64,000 nt of DNA from Cymbidium sinense. Taxonomy: Eukaryota; Streptophyta; Magnoliopsida; Asparagales; Orchidaceae. Within the stretch, counting starts at the first letter, position 1, and each line of letters opens with the position of its first letter. Of this stretch, positions 1 through 11,810 are shown one piece after another. The stretch spans positions 57,287,161 through 57,351,160 of the forward strand of contig CM038218.1 of NCBI GenBank assembly GCA_021442155.1, read 5' to 3'. Below the pieces are notes generated by a model that was given only the letters and a program-made list of their open reading frames with translations, was not told the DNA's origin and did not search any database. The position numbers were made by a program, and so were the translations under genes.

Positions 1-370
1 TTATTTATTTTATTTGAGTTTAGTTTTAATATTTTATTTTATTTTATCTTTATTTTAGGTTTAGGTTTAGGTTTTAGTTTAAGTTTTTATTTTATTTTAT
101 TTTCTTAATTTATTTAGGTTTAGGTTCTTATATTTATTTTATTTTTAGGTTTTATTTAGTTTAGGTTTAAGGTTTTTATGTTTTTAGGGTTTAGGGTTTA
201 GGGTTTAGTGTTTATTGTTTAGGCTTTATGGTTTAGGGTTTTTAGGGCTTTGGGTTTTGGTAGGTTTTAGGGTTTGAGGTTATAAGTTTTAGGATTTAGG
301 GTGTAGGGTTTAGTGTTTAGGGTTTAAGGTTTAGGTTTAGGGTTTAAGTTTTAGTTTATGGTTTAGGGTG
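1..370 (+). repeat. Degenerate telomere-like repeat, TTTAGGG orientation
   Basis: Runs of TTTAGGG and its variants TTTAGG, TTTTA and TTTAT. The first 170 bases are mostly the AT-rich texture (TTTATTTTA with GGTTTAGG), and 180-370 is closer to canonical TTTAGGG. It leads directly into the poly-T end of a GRP cassette, the same order seen in every satellite unit of the left half. No coding potential. Confidence 0.9.
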
Positions 371-446
371 TTTTTTTTTTTTTTAACAGAGAACAAATTG
401 AAATTCAACATTTCTTCTTTTCAATTTCATCAACCAAGTCACAAAC
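371..446 (-). pseudogene. GRP 3' cassette copy 1, only the 3' UTR tail survives
   Basis: A run of 14 T (poly(A) on the minus strand) is followed by the reverse complement of the last roughly 60 bases of the GRP 3' UTR (AACAGAGAACAAATT, then TTTCATCAACCAAG). The rest of the cassette is missing because Tat copy A begins within a few bases of 446. The short word AAACCAGG is shared with the matching Tat position near 61,773, so the exact junction is ambiguous by about 8 bases. Confidence 0.75.
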
Positions 447-3137
447 CAGGGAGGTAATCAAATGACCTCCATGAGGCTAACTAAAGCCTCATGTTTCCGG
501 GATGTCCAGACTATATACCCATTACCATTTAATCTTATATAAATCAACACATGAATAGAGGAAAGCAAACTCAACATTCATACACTTAAGCTATAAGCAC
601 GTGCATTTCTTATGTATTTATAACTAGCATCATAACACAATATTATTCATTTATAAGCTTTTGAAAAATACATTTAGATTTAATATTGATAATACACATA
701 TATTAAATTAAATTAAATCAACACGCATAAGTTTACATAAAGGAAATCCATTTTATTTTACTTGATTTTGAAAACATGGATGCATGAATTCAAATGACAT
801 ACCAAATTTAACATGATTGGAAAGAGAACAATCAAATATAAGCATGTGATTCATTCAACCAAACTAGTTCTTAAGGACAATCAAATCAAATAAGATTATT
901 TAATGCAAACCAAAGCTTCTTTATTAATTAAGTTTTGGATTTGATTCAATTTAAGAAAGAGAAGAGAAATCATCATTTGTTGTTTTAAACCCATTCCCAC
1001 ATTAGTGATTTCAATTAATTTAAGAAAATGTAATTAAGTTGATTTTATTGGTTAATTAAGTTGAACTCTTAATTGGATTAATTAATTAACCTTACCTATG
1101 TCACCTTAAAGTAATTAACTAAATAATTATGAGCTATCGTGATATGCATGAAAAATAAACTTGCAATGATCCTAGAAAATAAAAGGGGCGTAATGCGCTT
1201 GGCTCATGATTAATAGTTAATTATATTAAAGGACTTAATTAATTACTCTTATGGTTTATCTACACATGTGGACTAACCATAATTTCATTAAACTTCTTTA
1301 GGTGTGCGATCTAACATCACACGAGTGAGGGAGAATGGAGTTCATCTGCCATTGCTCACTTGATTTGAGCTTACCTGAGCTCCGATCAACTCTAAAAGGA
1401 TCTCACACTTTCATGACATCGATCAGACGGGATCCAACGATCAAGATCACACGAGATGCAAGTTTTCTTTAAAAAGCTCCTATAGATTTTTGCCTAAGGA
1501 TTGGTTTTGAAAGCATACCTAACTGAAGCTCAAGACAGGCTGCTTGAACTATTGATAAAGTTTCATCTAGTGGAGGCGAAGCTCTGTTGAGCAACAATTG
1601 GATCAATTCCTTGACGTTCACTCAGATGGCAAAGAACCGACAATTTGGAGCTCGACTTTGATCGAAGTCCCACCTCTGGTGCTTGGGAAGCTTGAGAGAT
1701 GATTCATTCTTGCTCAACGAGGCCTAGGGAAGGTGCGTGCAAAGTTAATTTGAGTTTGATGGAGAAATAGGGAAGGTAGGTCAGAAATGGGAGTGTCCTA
1801 TTTTGTGACAAATGGTAATGGCTTTTTTCGATTGAGGAATAAGCTTGGGATCTTAAGGAATGGCTCTAGCAGGTCATCTTGGGTAGCAAGGGCTCTGTGG
1901 GATGATTTTTGTGTGTGTTTGAGTGGAAACAAGGGGGTGTATACCCCCTATAATCTTGATCAGATGGTCGGATCAAATTTGTCTTCTAGTGGCCGACCAG
2001 TCATCTTAGGGAGTCATGGGTGGCAGGGAGTAGGTGAGTAGGCTCTGCTTGGTTGGTTGAAGATGTGGAGGTGGCTGCCAAGGAGAAATCATGGGTGTTC
2101 TATGGGTTTCAAAAGCTCTAATGGGGAGGGTGAGGTTATTTAATCTCCCATGGGTCATGGCCAACCCAACCACTCCTTGGGTTAGTCTAGGCAGTGTCCT
2201 AGGTGCCTAGGTGGACCATTAGGAGAGTACCAAGTGGCCAAGGAATAGAAATAACTACTTACATGGGTGATTTGTCTCATGTGAAGCCCTTGACATAAGG
2301 GTAGAATGATTATTTGGCATTGAATTTGATTTGGGCAGATTTGAAATATATATGGGTAGGATGTCCTGACCTCCACTAGTAAGAGGAAGAGGCCAATTTA
2401 AAGTTTGTCCTAGGGGTGGAAAACCTCATTATTGGCCACCCAATAAAAGATATATCCTAGCTACAAGGAGTACACCTGCTATCAATATAAACTTAGAATC
2501 TAGTTCATAGGATGAGTCTTATATGGTTAGCACACCAGCCAGCTCTTCTCAATAGTAGATTCCCTTGGAGGTGACAGTTGAGCCAGATAGTGATGAAGAC
2601 CGAGCTCTATAGCAAAGCATAAGTGTATCTAAGTCTATATGTGAAATAGTTAGTCATCAGTTGGGAACCTTAGCTCTAATCCCACTTTCCTCTCAAAAAG
2701 CTTATGGTTTGAAGTTAGAAGTCCCTAAGTCATCAATAGGTGTGAAGACTTAGAGGTTCTTTTAGGGAGCATCATCCTCAAGTCAAGAAGTTGATGTAGA
2801 ACTTGAGTATGATTCATAGAAAAATTTAATAGAATTACCTTTTGATTAGTACTTTCCTTGTGTTCATAATTTAGTAAAGAAAGGTCTAATCCCACATATT
2901 TGGTCAAAGCACAAGTCAGACTACTTCGAAAGAATATGGAAGAACAAATGCAAAAGCTCTCAATCAAGACCAGGACTAAGATTTGGTATAGTGGGCCAAG
3001 TCGATGATGATGATGATTACTGCTTAGTCCTCACTAACCATTTGGAATTTGATAGATTCTTTTCAAATCACATTAACTTATATGAGGAGTTGTGCTTAGA
3101 AACTTTAGATGATCTAGATAATTTTGAAGTTTAGGAT
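443..3137 (+). mobile_element. Tat-lineage LTR retrotransposon copy A, 5' portion (sense +)
   Basis: This aligns by eye, in order, with the reverse complement of copy B. 451-1,310 matches about 40,050-39,300; 1,320-2,400 matches about 38,525-37,620; and 2,350-3,137 matches about 35,400-34,630. About 2.2 kb present in B, including the protease trace, is missing at position 2,350. Copy A starts in the middle of the LTR-like region, at a GAGGTAATCAAATGACCTC block (451-469), and abuts GRP cassette 1. The segment 2,740-3,137 encodes the same acidic stretch as B between protease and reverse transcriptase, with stops. The open frame at 1,787-2,041 lies in non-coding LTR/leader homology and is not a gene. 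Confidence 0.75.
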
Positions 3138-4540
3138 AAGTTCAAATCACATTTACTGGGTTGAGCATATTTGAGGTTTAGGATAAGTTCCCTAGTGGCT
3201 CCTTCCCTCATGACTACTTCAAGTCTGGGTCCAGTCCTTCCTCAGGTCTCCCCGCTTAATAGTTGCTCTAGGTTATATAGCATCTATCCCAATAACGATA
3301 AACTATCCCAATGATTAGTTCTGCTTGGAAATTTGTAAGCCTACACGCTTTCTTCCCAAATTAATCATTGCACACTGATGAGCACCTTAGGTTGCTTGGT
3401 CTTCACTATGCTGATGGATACACCACTCATGCTGATGGATACACCTTAGGTGGGTTGGTTCTCACACCTTATGATACACCACTCATGGAAGATGTAAGTC
3501 TGCTATGCTTTCTCCTTGAGTTGGCCAACGTACACCTACAAGATTTCTTTTCGTGGCTGATAACAACCCAGCAACACCTCCCCTATAGAAACTATATTTG
3601 GATCACTCATGCGATCCCATTTAGATACCCGTTAGTTAAAGTGGACAGCTCCTTCCAGTAACCACCCTTATGGTTAGAGAATTCACCCTTATGGATATGT
3701 AAATTCTCCTTGGTCTAGTAAATTTGAGAGGTCAAGGCGACATAGTTCTTAGTGTGGTCCCTCACACCAATAGGTCCACAAATATATAAACATATTCACT
3801 TGGGAATTAGAGGACACCTAGCTACCTTTTCCCAAGTGTATCCTATCTTAGTGTGAAAACTCCCACAAGAAGCCAACTACTCTGAGTAAATATAAGTCCC
3901 CAATGACATGCACTGTAAGTCCCCTTCATGTTCAATTTGTTGTGCTACCAATAGGTCACCCCAACAGTTATTCTCTACTTTAGATGATGTAAGTCTACTA
4001 TGCCTTTTTCCAAGGATAATTGTTGCACACCGAAAGGCAACCCTTTAGGTTGGTTAGCTCTTCCCCACAGCCAGTAGTCTATTCCTTTGGATTTGTAAAT
4101 CTTAGATAGGACAAGTCTGATATAGCCCTTCTTAGTCTTGCACACCAAATGGTCCATAAATCTATGACCAAGCTCACATCTCCAATGAATATGCCCACAA
4201 TTTGAAATCAAACTAAACTAAACAAACCACATCAAATCACATGAAATTAAGATAAAATTAATCCTGACTTCTTTTATTGACATAAGTCCCCAATGACATT
4301 CACTTAGTAGTCTAGTTTTCGTTTTGTTGTGCATCCACAGGTCAGTGGTTTTCTCACTTTGGAAGATGTAAGTTTGCTACATTCTTCTTAGCATAGATGC
4401 ACCGAAAGGCAACCTTTAGTTGGCTACCGCTCGCAATCGATAGACTCTCCTTTGGATTTGTAAAGAGGTAGGTCAAGGTGGATATAGCCCTTTCTGGGTC
4501 CATCATACACCGACAGGATCCATACATTAACTTAGATTAA
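3138..4540 (+). mobile_element. Tat copy A, 3' untranslated region with internal tandem repeats
   Basis: It is joined directly to the acidic linker, so the whole reverse transcriptase-RNase H-integrase region (about 3.5 kb in copy B) is deleted at about 3,137. The segment matches the reverse complement of B 31,180-29,940; for example, the words around ATATTTGAGGTTTAGGATAAG at 3,167 match near 30,920. It contains diverged repeats built on GATGTAAGTCTGCTATGC, TTGCACACCGA and CAACCTTAGGTTGG, near 3,330, 3,490, 3,980 and 4,365. Hypervariable tandem repeats in the 3' UTR are a known trait of Tat-lineage elements. The open frames here are incidental. Confidence 0.7.
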
Positions 4541-5099
4541 ATTAAACCCAATCTAACTTTCCCTAGTGGAGTTAAATCATACCCTTCTCCCAAGTGGAGC
4601 CATAAAATCATATATAAGCAAACAATCAAATTCAAAATCAATTAGTGGAGCCAAATTAAACTAACTCCAAGAGTCTATACTAAAGAAATCCAACCAAAAT
4701 CCCCATTCAAGGATACATCCCCAAACAAATCTATGAAATCAAACCAAATCCTAATCCCCCAGATAGCAACCTTGGAAGGTTCATATACCCATCCCCAGAC
4801 TGAGCCCATATCTCTAGAGAGCATCCATGTCACCAAAAATCAAAATCAATCTAATCACAGAGGATTATAGATTCTTATCCCGATGGATCTTCATTCCATA
4901 AATCATATAATCAATCAAATTCAAACCTTATCCTCAAATTTTCTTCATCTATGGCCTCAACATAGACCCCGCACATGTCATGTCCAATGCATGTCCGATC
5001 CCCTAGTGGATCTCCCTCCATGTCCTTGACATGAAATTCTCTTCAATTCTTATTTCTTCTCTAATGGACACCTTTAATACTTCAACCAAGAGCCTAACA
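4541..5099. other. Unassigned non-coding sequence after Tat 3' UTR
   Basis: A/C-rich sequence with repeated words such as AATCAAATC and AGTGGATC/AGTGGAGCC. It may be the continuation of the copy A 3' region, because copy B is cut at the equivalent of about 4,520. No open frame or recognisable domain. Confidence 0.4.
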
Positions 5100-6611
5100 A
5101 TGTATTTGCTCAAATTACATCATCTTAACATTGTACATTTTATGATTTGTGATGGTGCAAGCTCAAACTAACAATATCATGCTATACATATTATAGTGTT
5201 AATTAACACACTATATTATATTATAATATATGATGTTATATTAGAATTTTCTATAATATAATATATTATCTAACATTACACCTCATTAAAATCACTTAAA
5301 ATTAACAAATAATAAAAAAATTTTAAAATATGATTAATGTTCATTTTAGCTATAAAATTGTTATTTTTCTATTAGAAATGGTACAAAATAGCATAATTTT
5401 GGTGTTGCATCTTGCTGTGTGCCATGAATTTGGCCAAATTCTTCCATCTCCACTTTCAAATTAACTTTTCTATGAGTTTTGACCCAATGTATTATAACAA
5501 AAGTAAACATACTAAAATGTACAATAACATTTAGTAACGGACCACCACATTCATATATATGTGATGTTATATTATTATGTACATTATATATTAATATGCT
5601 TCATATATAATATATTATCTTACATTACACCTTAAAATGAATCACTTTAAGCAAAAAAATTATAAAATTTGGTTGAAAATTGAACATTTATTTTGGATGC
5701 AAAATTCCATTCTTTTGATTAAATGACACACCATAGCACACCCCAATGATGTTCCCTAAAGCTTACCCTAAATTTGACCAAATCCCATCATCTCAACCTA
5801 TAAATCAGTATTTTTATAAATTATACCAATACAAACTCTACTACATCATACTATAACAAACTAAAATATGCTAAACACAAGTAGTAATACACAATAGTAT
5901 GTTATAATGCATGATGTCGCATGTTATGACATCCTATATTATAATACACTATACCATATTATGTTATATTATATTGCATATCACAACAAGGGATTGCTTA
6001 AGATAAAAATCTATATATTTTAGTATATCACTTACATATTTTAAATTGAAATAATATATTATGATTCCATGCTCTACCTATTATGAATTTGGCCAAATTC
6101 CACCATTTTAAAGTCTAAATCAACATTTTTTATAAATATGCTCGACTTCATGATTATAAAATGCTAAAAGAATTTAAAATGTAGAACAATATATTATGAT
6201 ATATGATGTTATACTATGCTACAACATATAATATTTATTTTCAACATAAAATTTTACTTTTTAGACTATAAGTAGCATAGCTTTGGAACAACAACCTAAT
6301 TCCCACTTCAAATTTAACAAATTTCATCATCTGACTTATTAAATAAATTTTTTATGATTTATATTAATATAAACTATAGGGCACAATACTATAAACATTT
6401 CAAAACATCTTATAACATCTAAAACACATCAATACATGCTCAAATATATGATACTACATTATAATATATATGGTAATATAATATGATTTAAGGTTAGTTT
6501 AGGTATTCAAATCTCTAATAGTCAAGGGAAAGTCTCTTGAAGACATCTTCTTTAGCTACCATAACTATGTTAGATTTCATTCTTTAGATCCTCCTAATGA
6601 CATCTTTATTC
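5100..6611. repeat. AT-rich diverged tandem repeat, roughly 300-400 bp units
   Basis: Recurring blocks are seen. ATATGATGTTATATTA-like words occur near 5,230, 5,570, 5,920 and 6,200. A line reading TTTGGCCAAATTC or TTTGACCAAATCCCATCATCT occurs near 5,430, 5,775 and 6,085. TTTTATAAATTATACTAATACAAACT-like words occur near 5,815 and 6,355. Copies are strongly diverged. The last 130 bases (6,481-6,611) are unrelated single-copy-looking sequence leading into TTTAGG repeats. Not seen elsewhere in the window. Confidence 0.6.
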
Positions 6612-6880
6612 AAGGTTTAGGTTTAGGTTAGGGTTAAGGGTTATTTTAAGATTTAGGTTTAGAGCTGGTTTTGGGATTATGGTTTAGGTTTAGGTTGTAT
6701 ATTTTAGAGTTTAGGTTTATGGTTTTAGAGTTTTGGGTTTGGGGGTTTAGAGTTTAGGGTTTTAGGTTTGTGGGTTTAGGTTTAGGGTGGGTTTTGGGGT
6801 TTAGTTTAGGGTTTAGGTTTAGGGTTTTTAGGGTTTAGGGTTTAGGGTATAAGTTTTAGTTTAAGGTTTATGGTTTAAGG
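6612..6880 (+). repeat. Telomere-like block, TTTAGGG orientation
   Basis: Degenerate TTTAGGG/TTTAGG repeats between the AT-rich repeat and the poly-T end of GRP cassette 2. Includes near-canonical runs at about 6,810-6,850. Confidence 0.9.
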
Positions 6881-7362
6881 TTTTTTTTAACAGAGAACAA
6901 ATTCATATTCAACATTTCTTCTTTTCGATTTCATCAACCAAGTAGCACACCTAGTTTTATAGGACACAAGTGATGACATAAATAAAAAATGAGAACCCAT
7001 AGATAAAATCAAAAACCCAAGATAAGTAGAACCATCTTTACTATAAAGACACTATTCCATAAGCAACAGATTGGATCGGCCGTTCTTCAGTTTCTGCAGT
7101 TCCCATCAGAACCACCCTCGCCTCTCATGTAGCGGGATCCACCATCATATCCTTGATCTCTCCCTTTGCCACCACCATGGTTGTAACCTCCATTGCTCCT
7201 CCCGCCTCCATAACCACCACTGCTTTGACCACCACCTCCATATCCACCACTACCTCTAGATCCCCCACCACCACCATGCTCTTGCCACGCCTTCCACTAC
7301 TAGATCTAGATTGAGCCTAGTTGACGGTGATGTTCCTGTCGTCAAGGTTTTACCCATTCTTA
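6881..7362 (-). pseudogene. GRP 3' cassette copy 2
   Basis: Read on the minus strand, this begins at KNG*NLD (7,362), passes through NITVN (end of RRM beta-4), then a glycine-rich tail (SGGYGGGGQSSGGYGG type), YDGGSRY and a GGSDGNCRN stop. About 230 bases of 3' UTR and a run of 8 A follow. A plant GRP of the GRP7/GRP8 type binds RNA through an N-terminal RRM; here only the last strand of the RRM and the glycine-rich domain are present. In-frame stops (TAG at the Q codon and before the Ser-rich start) break the frame. The open frame at 7,071-7,259 on the plus strand is its shadow. It is among the best preserved copies. Confidence 0.85.
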
Positions 7363-8488
7363 GGGTTTAGCATTAATTTATGGTTAGTTTAGGGTTTAGG
7401 TTTGTGTTTTGTGCTTGGTTTACTGAGTTTTAGTGTAGGGTTTAGAGTTTTGGGTTTAGGGTTTTAGAGTTAGGGTTTAGGGTTTGGGGTTTAGGCTTTA
7501 GTATTTTAGTGTTTAAGGTTTAGGTTTAGGGTTTAGGTTTAGGTTTAGAGTTTTTAGTGTTTAGGGTTACTTTTGTGGTTTAGAGTTTAGGTTTAGATTT
7601 TGGGTTTAGGTTTTTTTTTAATTATAAACCAAGTAGTTTAGGTTTATTTAGTTTATTTTATTTATTTGAGTTTATTCTATTTTATTTTATTTAGTTTAGT
7701 TTATTTATTTTATTTTAGAATTTAAATTTTAGTTTTTTTAGATTAATTTTAGTTGAGTTTTATTTTATTTTATATTTTAGGCTTAGTTTATTTTTTTTTT
7801 TATTTTAGTTTAGGTTTAGGTTTTATTTTATTTTTAGGTTTTAGGTTTTTTATTTTATGTTTATTTTTTTTATTTTTAGTTTAGGTTTAGGTTTATTTTA
7901 GTTTATTTTATTTTATTTAGTTTAATTTAAGGTTTAGGTTTAGTTTATTTTAGGTTTATTTTTTTATTTATTTTAGCTTAGTTTATTTTAGTTTAGGTTT
8001 AGTTTATTTTATTTTGTTTTATTTTATTTTTATTTTAGGTTTAGGTTTTTTTTTTAGTTTAGGATTTATTTATTTTTTTATTTTTATTTTATTTTAGGTT
8101 TATTTTTGAGGTATAGATTTTTATTTAGTTACTATTTTATTTTTTTGAGGTTTATTTTTTATGTTAGGTTTAGTTTTTTTTATTTAGTCATTTTTTTATT
8201 TAGTTTAAGTTTTGATTTATTTTATTTTAATTTAGTTTTTATTTATTTGTTTTATTTTTTTAGGGTTTAGGTTTAGGTTTGTTTTTTATGTTTTATTTTA
8301 TTTTGATTTTTTTTATTTTGGTTTTGGTTTTCATTTATTTTATTTTTAGGTTTTATTTAGTTTAGGTTTAGGTTTTAGCTTTTTTTAAGGCTTAGGTTTA
8401 GGGTTTAGAGTTACTTTAAGGTTTAGGGTTTGGCTTTTAGGCTTTAGGGTTTAAGATTTGGTGTTTAAGTTTTAGTTTAGGTTTAAGG
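7363..8488 (+). repeat. Satellite body: TTTAGGG block plus AT-rich TTTTA/GGTTTAGG texture
   Basis: Three parts in order: near-canonical TTTAGGG (7,363-7,610), a degenerate hinge (TTTTTTTTTAATTATAAACCAAGTAG near 7,612), and the AT-rich texture of TTTATTTTATTTTAGGTTTAGG (7,640-8,400). It returns to TTTAGGG just before cassette 3. The start-to-start distance of cassettes 2 and 3 is about 1,609 bp. Confidence 0.85.
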
Positions 8489-8942
8489 TTTTTTTTTAAC
8501 AAAGAACAAATTCAAATTCAACATTTCTACTTTTCAATTTCATCAACCAAGTAGCACCCCAAGTTTTCTAAGAAATAGGAAATGACATAGATAAAAAATG
8601 AGCACCCATAGAGCAAATCAAAATCCTTACATAAGTAACCATCTCTATTAAAGACACAATTCCATAAGTAGATTGGATCATTCTTCGCTTTCTCCAGCCT
8701 TAACCACCATCACCCTCTGAGTAATGGGATCCACTATGATATCCTCGATCTCTCCCTCCATCACAACCACACTACCTCTATTGCTTCTTGCCTCCATAAC
8801 ACGCTCCCACCACCTCCATATCCAGACCTCCATCCCCACCACCATTGTGATAAGTGCTACCTTTTCCTTCACCTCCACCACTAGATCTAGACTGAGCCTA
8901 GTAGTTGGTGATGTTCCTGCTGTCAACGTTCTGTCCATTCTT
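8489..8942 (-). pseudogene. GRP 3' cassette copy 3
   Basis: Same structure as copy 2 on the minus strand. A 9-base T run at 8,489 corresponds to poly(A); then comes the 3' UTR, the glycine-rich coding remnant with a frameshifted GG-rich tail, and the leader end at AAGAATGGACAG (8,942). A stop interrupts the C-terminus (GATGGTGGTTAA). The overlapping open frames at 8,678-8,938 (-) and 8,724-8,951 (+) are fragments and shadows of the cassette, not genes. Confidence 0.85.
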
Positions 8943-9140
8943 AGGGTTTAGTGTTTGTTTAAGGTTTAGGCTTTATATTTTGGGGTTGGTTTGGGGTTAG
9001 TTTAGGTTTTTGTTAGGTTGAGTTTATGGTTTAGGTTTGGGGTTTGTGGTTTAGGTTGTAGGTTTTAGGGTTTAGGGTTTAGGGTTTAGGTTTGTTAGCT
9101 TTTAGGTTTTTTATTTTATTTTGTTTTATTTTAAATTTTC

Positions 9141-9165
9141 TTTTAAATTAAGTAAACAGTTTTAG
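9141..9165 (-). repeat. Satellite hinge motif (minus-strand copy)
   Basis: TTTTAAATTAAGTAAAC, the reverse complement of the GTTTACTTAATTTAAAA hinge seen at the same place in units of the right half. It marks the passage from TTTAGGG block to AT-rich texture. Confidence 0.6.
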
Positions 9166-11776
9166 TTTATTTAGTTTATATAGTTTATATAGTTTATTTT
9201 TTATTTTATTTATTTTAGTTTTATTTTATTTTATTTAGTTTATATTTATTTTAATTTAGGTTTTCTATTTTAGTTTTTTTTGTTAGAATTTTTTTTATTT
9301 TAGTGAGGTTTAGGTTTTTATTTTATTTTAGTTTAGTTTAGTTTTTTATTTTGTTTTTTAGGTTTTATTTTTAGTTTTAGGTTTAAATTTTTAATTTTTA
9401 TTTATATATTTAGGCTTAGGCTTATTTTAGGTTTATTTTAGTTTTATTTTTTCTTTATTTTAGCTTTATTTTAGATATAGTTTTATTTTATTTTATTTTA
9501 GGTTTAAGTTTTTTCTTTATTTAGTTTTAGGTTTTTTATTTTATTTATTTTTTATCTTCTATTTTTTTAGGCCTAAGTTTATTTATTTTATTTATTTATA
9601 GATTTTTATTTAGTTATTTATTTAGGTTTATTTAGTTTTAATTTTATCTTATTTAATTTATTTTATTTATTTATTTTTAGTGATTTAGTCAGTTTAGATT
9701 TTAGTTTATTAGTTTATTTTTATTAGTGTAGTTAGTAGAGAGTGTAGGGTGGGGTAAGGAGAGGTTTGGTTTGTGGGGGTGTGGTGTTTTTTAGGGTGGA
9801 GGGTTTAGGGTCAGTTTTAGTGTTGTGGGTTTAGGGTTTAGGTTTAGGGTTTAGGGTTTAGGGTTTAGGTTGAGGTTTAGGGTCAGAGTTTCAATTTTTA
9901 TTTTTATTTTTTATTTTTTTAAATTAAGTAAACCCAGGTTTAGCTTATTTAATTTATTTATTTATTTTATTTTATTTATTTTATTTTTAATTTAATTTAG
10001 GTTATTTTTTATTTTTTATTTAATTTAGTTTAATTTTAGGTATTTATTTATTTTTATTTTGTTTAGGTTTATTTATTCTTTGTTTAGTTTTATTTTATTT
10101 TTATGTTTAGATTTTATTTTATTTTAGGTTTAGTTTCATTTTTTTATTTTATTTTCATTTTAGGTTTAGGTTTTATCAGGTAATTTTAGGTATTATTTTT
10201 CCGTTTAGCTTTAGGTTCATTTTAATTTAATTTAATTTTTTATTTAGTTTTGGTTTAGTTTAGGTTTATTTTATCTTTATTTTTTATGTTTTCTTAGATT
10301 AGAGTTTAGGTTTTTTTTTAGTTTTTTAGTTTAGTTTTAGCTTATATTTATTTAATTTTAGTTTAGTTTTTATTTTTTTTAGGTTTAGGTTTAGTTTTAG
10401 TTTTATTATTTATTTTATTATTTTATTATTTAGTTTTTTTATTTTATTTTAGGTTTCATTAGTTTAGGTTTAGGTTTTAGCTTTTAGAGGTTTAGATTTG
10501 TGTTATTTTAGGTTTTATTTTTAGTTTAGGTTTATTTATTTTAGTTTATTTTATTTATCATGGTTTAGGTTTAGTTTTATTTTATTTTAGTTTAGTTTAG
10601 TTTTATTTTATTTTATTTATTTTATTTTATTATTTTAGGTTTAGTATTTTTTAGTATAGAGTTTGGGTTATTAATTTATTTTCTAGTTTTATTTTTAGAT
10701 CATTTTTAGGTTTAAGTTTTATTTAGTTTTATTTTATTTTATTTTATTTATTTTATTTTATTTTATTTTTTATTTAAAGTTTTTATTCTTAGTTTGATTT
10801 TATTTTTAGTTTAGATTAGGTTTTATTTTATTTTAGTTTATTTTTCTTTTATTTTGATTTATTTTGGTTTTAGTTTAGGTTTTATTTTATTATATTTTTA
10901 TTTTATTTATGCTTAGTTTATTTTTATTTATTTATTTTAGGTTTTATTTACTTTTAGGTTTTAGGTTTAGGGTTTAGGTTTAGGGTTTAGGGTTTAGTGT
11001 TGCAGACAAAAGAGTAAGGGGTTTAGGGTATTAGTGGAAGGTTTAAGATTTAGGGTATTGTGGTAGGGTTTTTTTAAAAAAAAACCCAAAGTTTAGTTTA
11101 GTTTTAGTTTATTTTAATTTTTATTTTTTTAAGTTTTCATTTTATTTAATTTATTTATTTATTTAGGTTTATTTATTTTAGTTTAGGTTTCTATTTTAGT
11201 TCATTTTTTGGTTTAGTTTAGGTTTAGTTTATTTTTTAGCTTAATTTTATTTTATTTTATTTTTAGATTTGGTTTTATTTTTATTTTAGGTTTATTTAGG
11301 TTTTATTTTATTTTAAGTTTAGGTTTTTATTTTAGAGTTTATTTTATTTTAGTTTAGGTTTATTTTAATTTATTTATTTTATTTTAAGTATAGGGTTAGT
11401 TTAGATTTTATTTTAGGTTCATTTTTAGTTTTATTTTATTTTATTTTATATTTTTTTATTTGTTTAGTATTTATTTTATTTATGTTTTTTAGCATTATTT
11501 TATTTTTTTAGTTTGGTTTTTATTTATTTTATTAGTTTACTTTATTATTTTATTTTTATTTTATTTTAGGTTTAGTTTAGGTTTTAGTTTTTTTATTTTT
11601 TTAATTTTATTCATTTAGGTTTTGTTAATTTTATTTTTAGGTTTTATTTACTTTGGTTTAGGTTTTAAGTTTGGGTTTAGGGTTTAGTGGGTAGGGTTTG
11701 TTTAGGTTCTTAGGGTTTAGAGTTATTTTAGGGTTTAGGGTTTTGGGGCTAGGGTTTTGGGTTTCACAATTTTTGG

Positions 11777-11810
11777 TTTTTTTTTTTAAATTAAGTAAAA
11801 CCATAGGTTT
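11777..11810 (-). repeat. Satellite hinge motif (minus-strand copy)
   Basis: A T run followed by AAATTAAGTAAAACCATAGG, at the boundary between TTTAGGG block and AT-rich texture. One variant of the conserved hinge. Confidence 0.6.

Noticed and set aside
1..370. True functional telomere at the left edge
   Set aside because: The repeats are degenerate, read TTTAGGG inward from the left edge (a left chromosome end would read CCCTAAA), and are interrupted by gene and element fragments.
1787..2041. 84-codon open frame as a small gene
   Set aside because: It lies in leader/LTR-like sequence shared with copy B (about 38,100-37,850), where the frame is not kept, and shows no domain.
7071..7259. His-rich small protein on the plus strand
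   Set aside because: It is the antisense reading of the GRP glycine-rich tail (CCACCACC against GGTGGTGG); the same shadow appears at 15,603-15,827 and at 26,397, 52,043 and 58,331.
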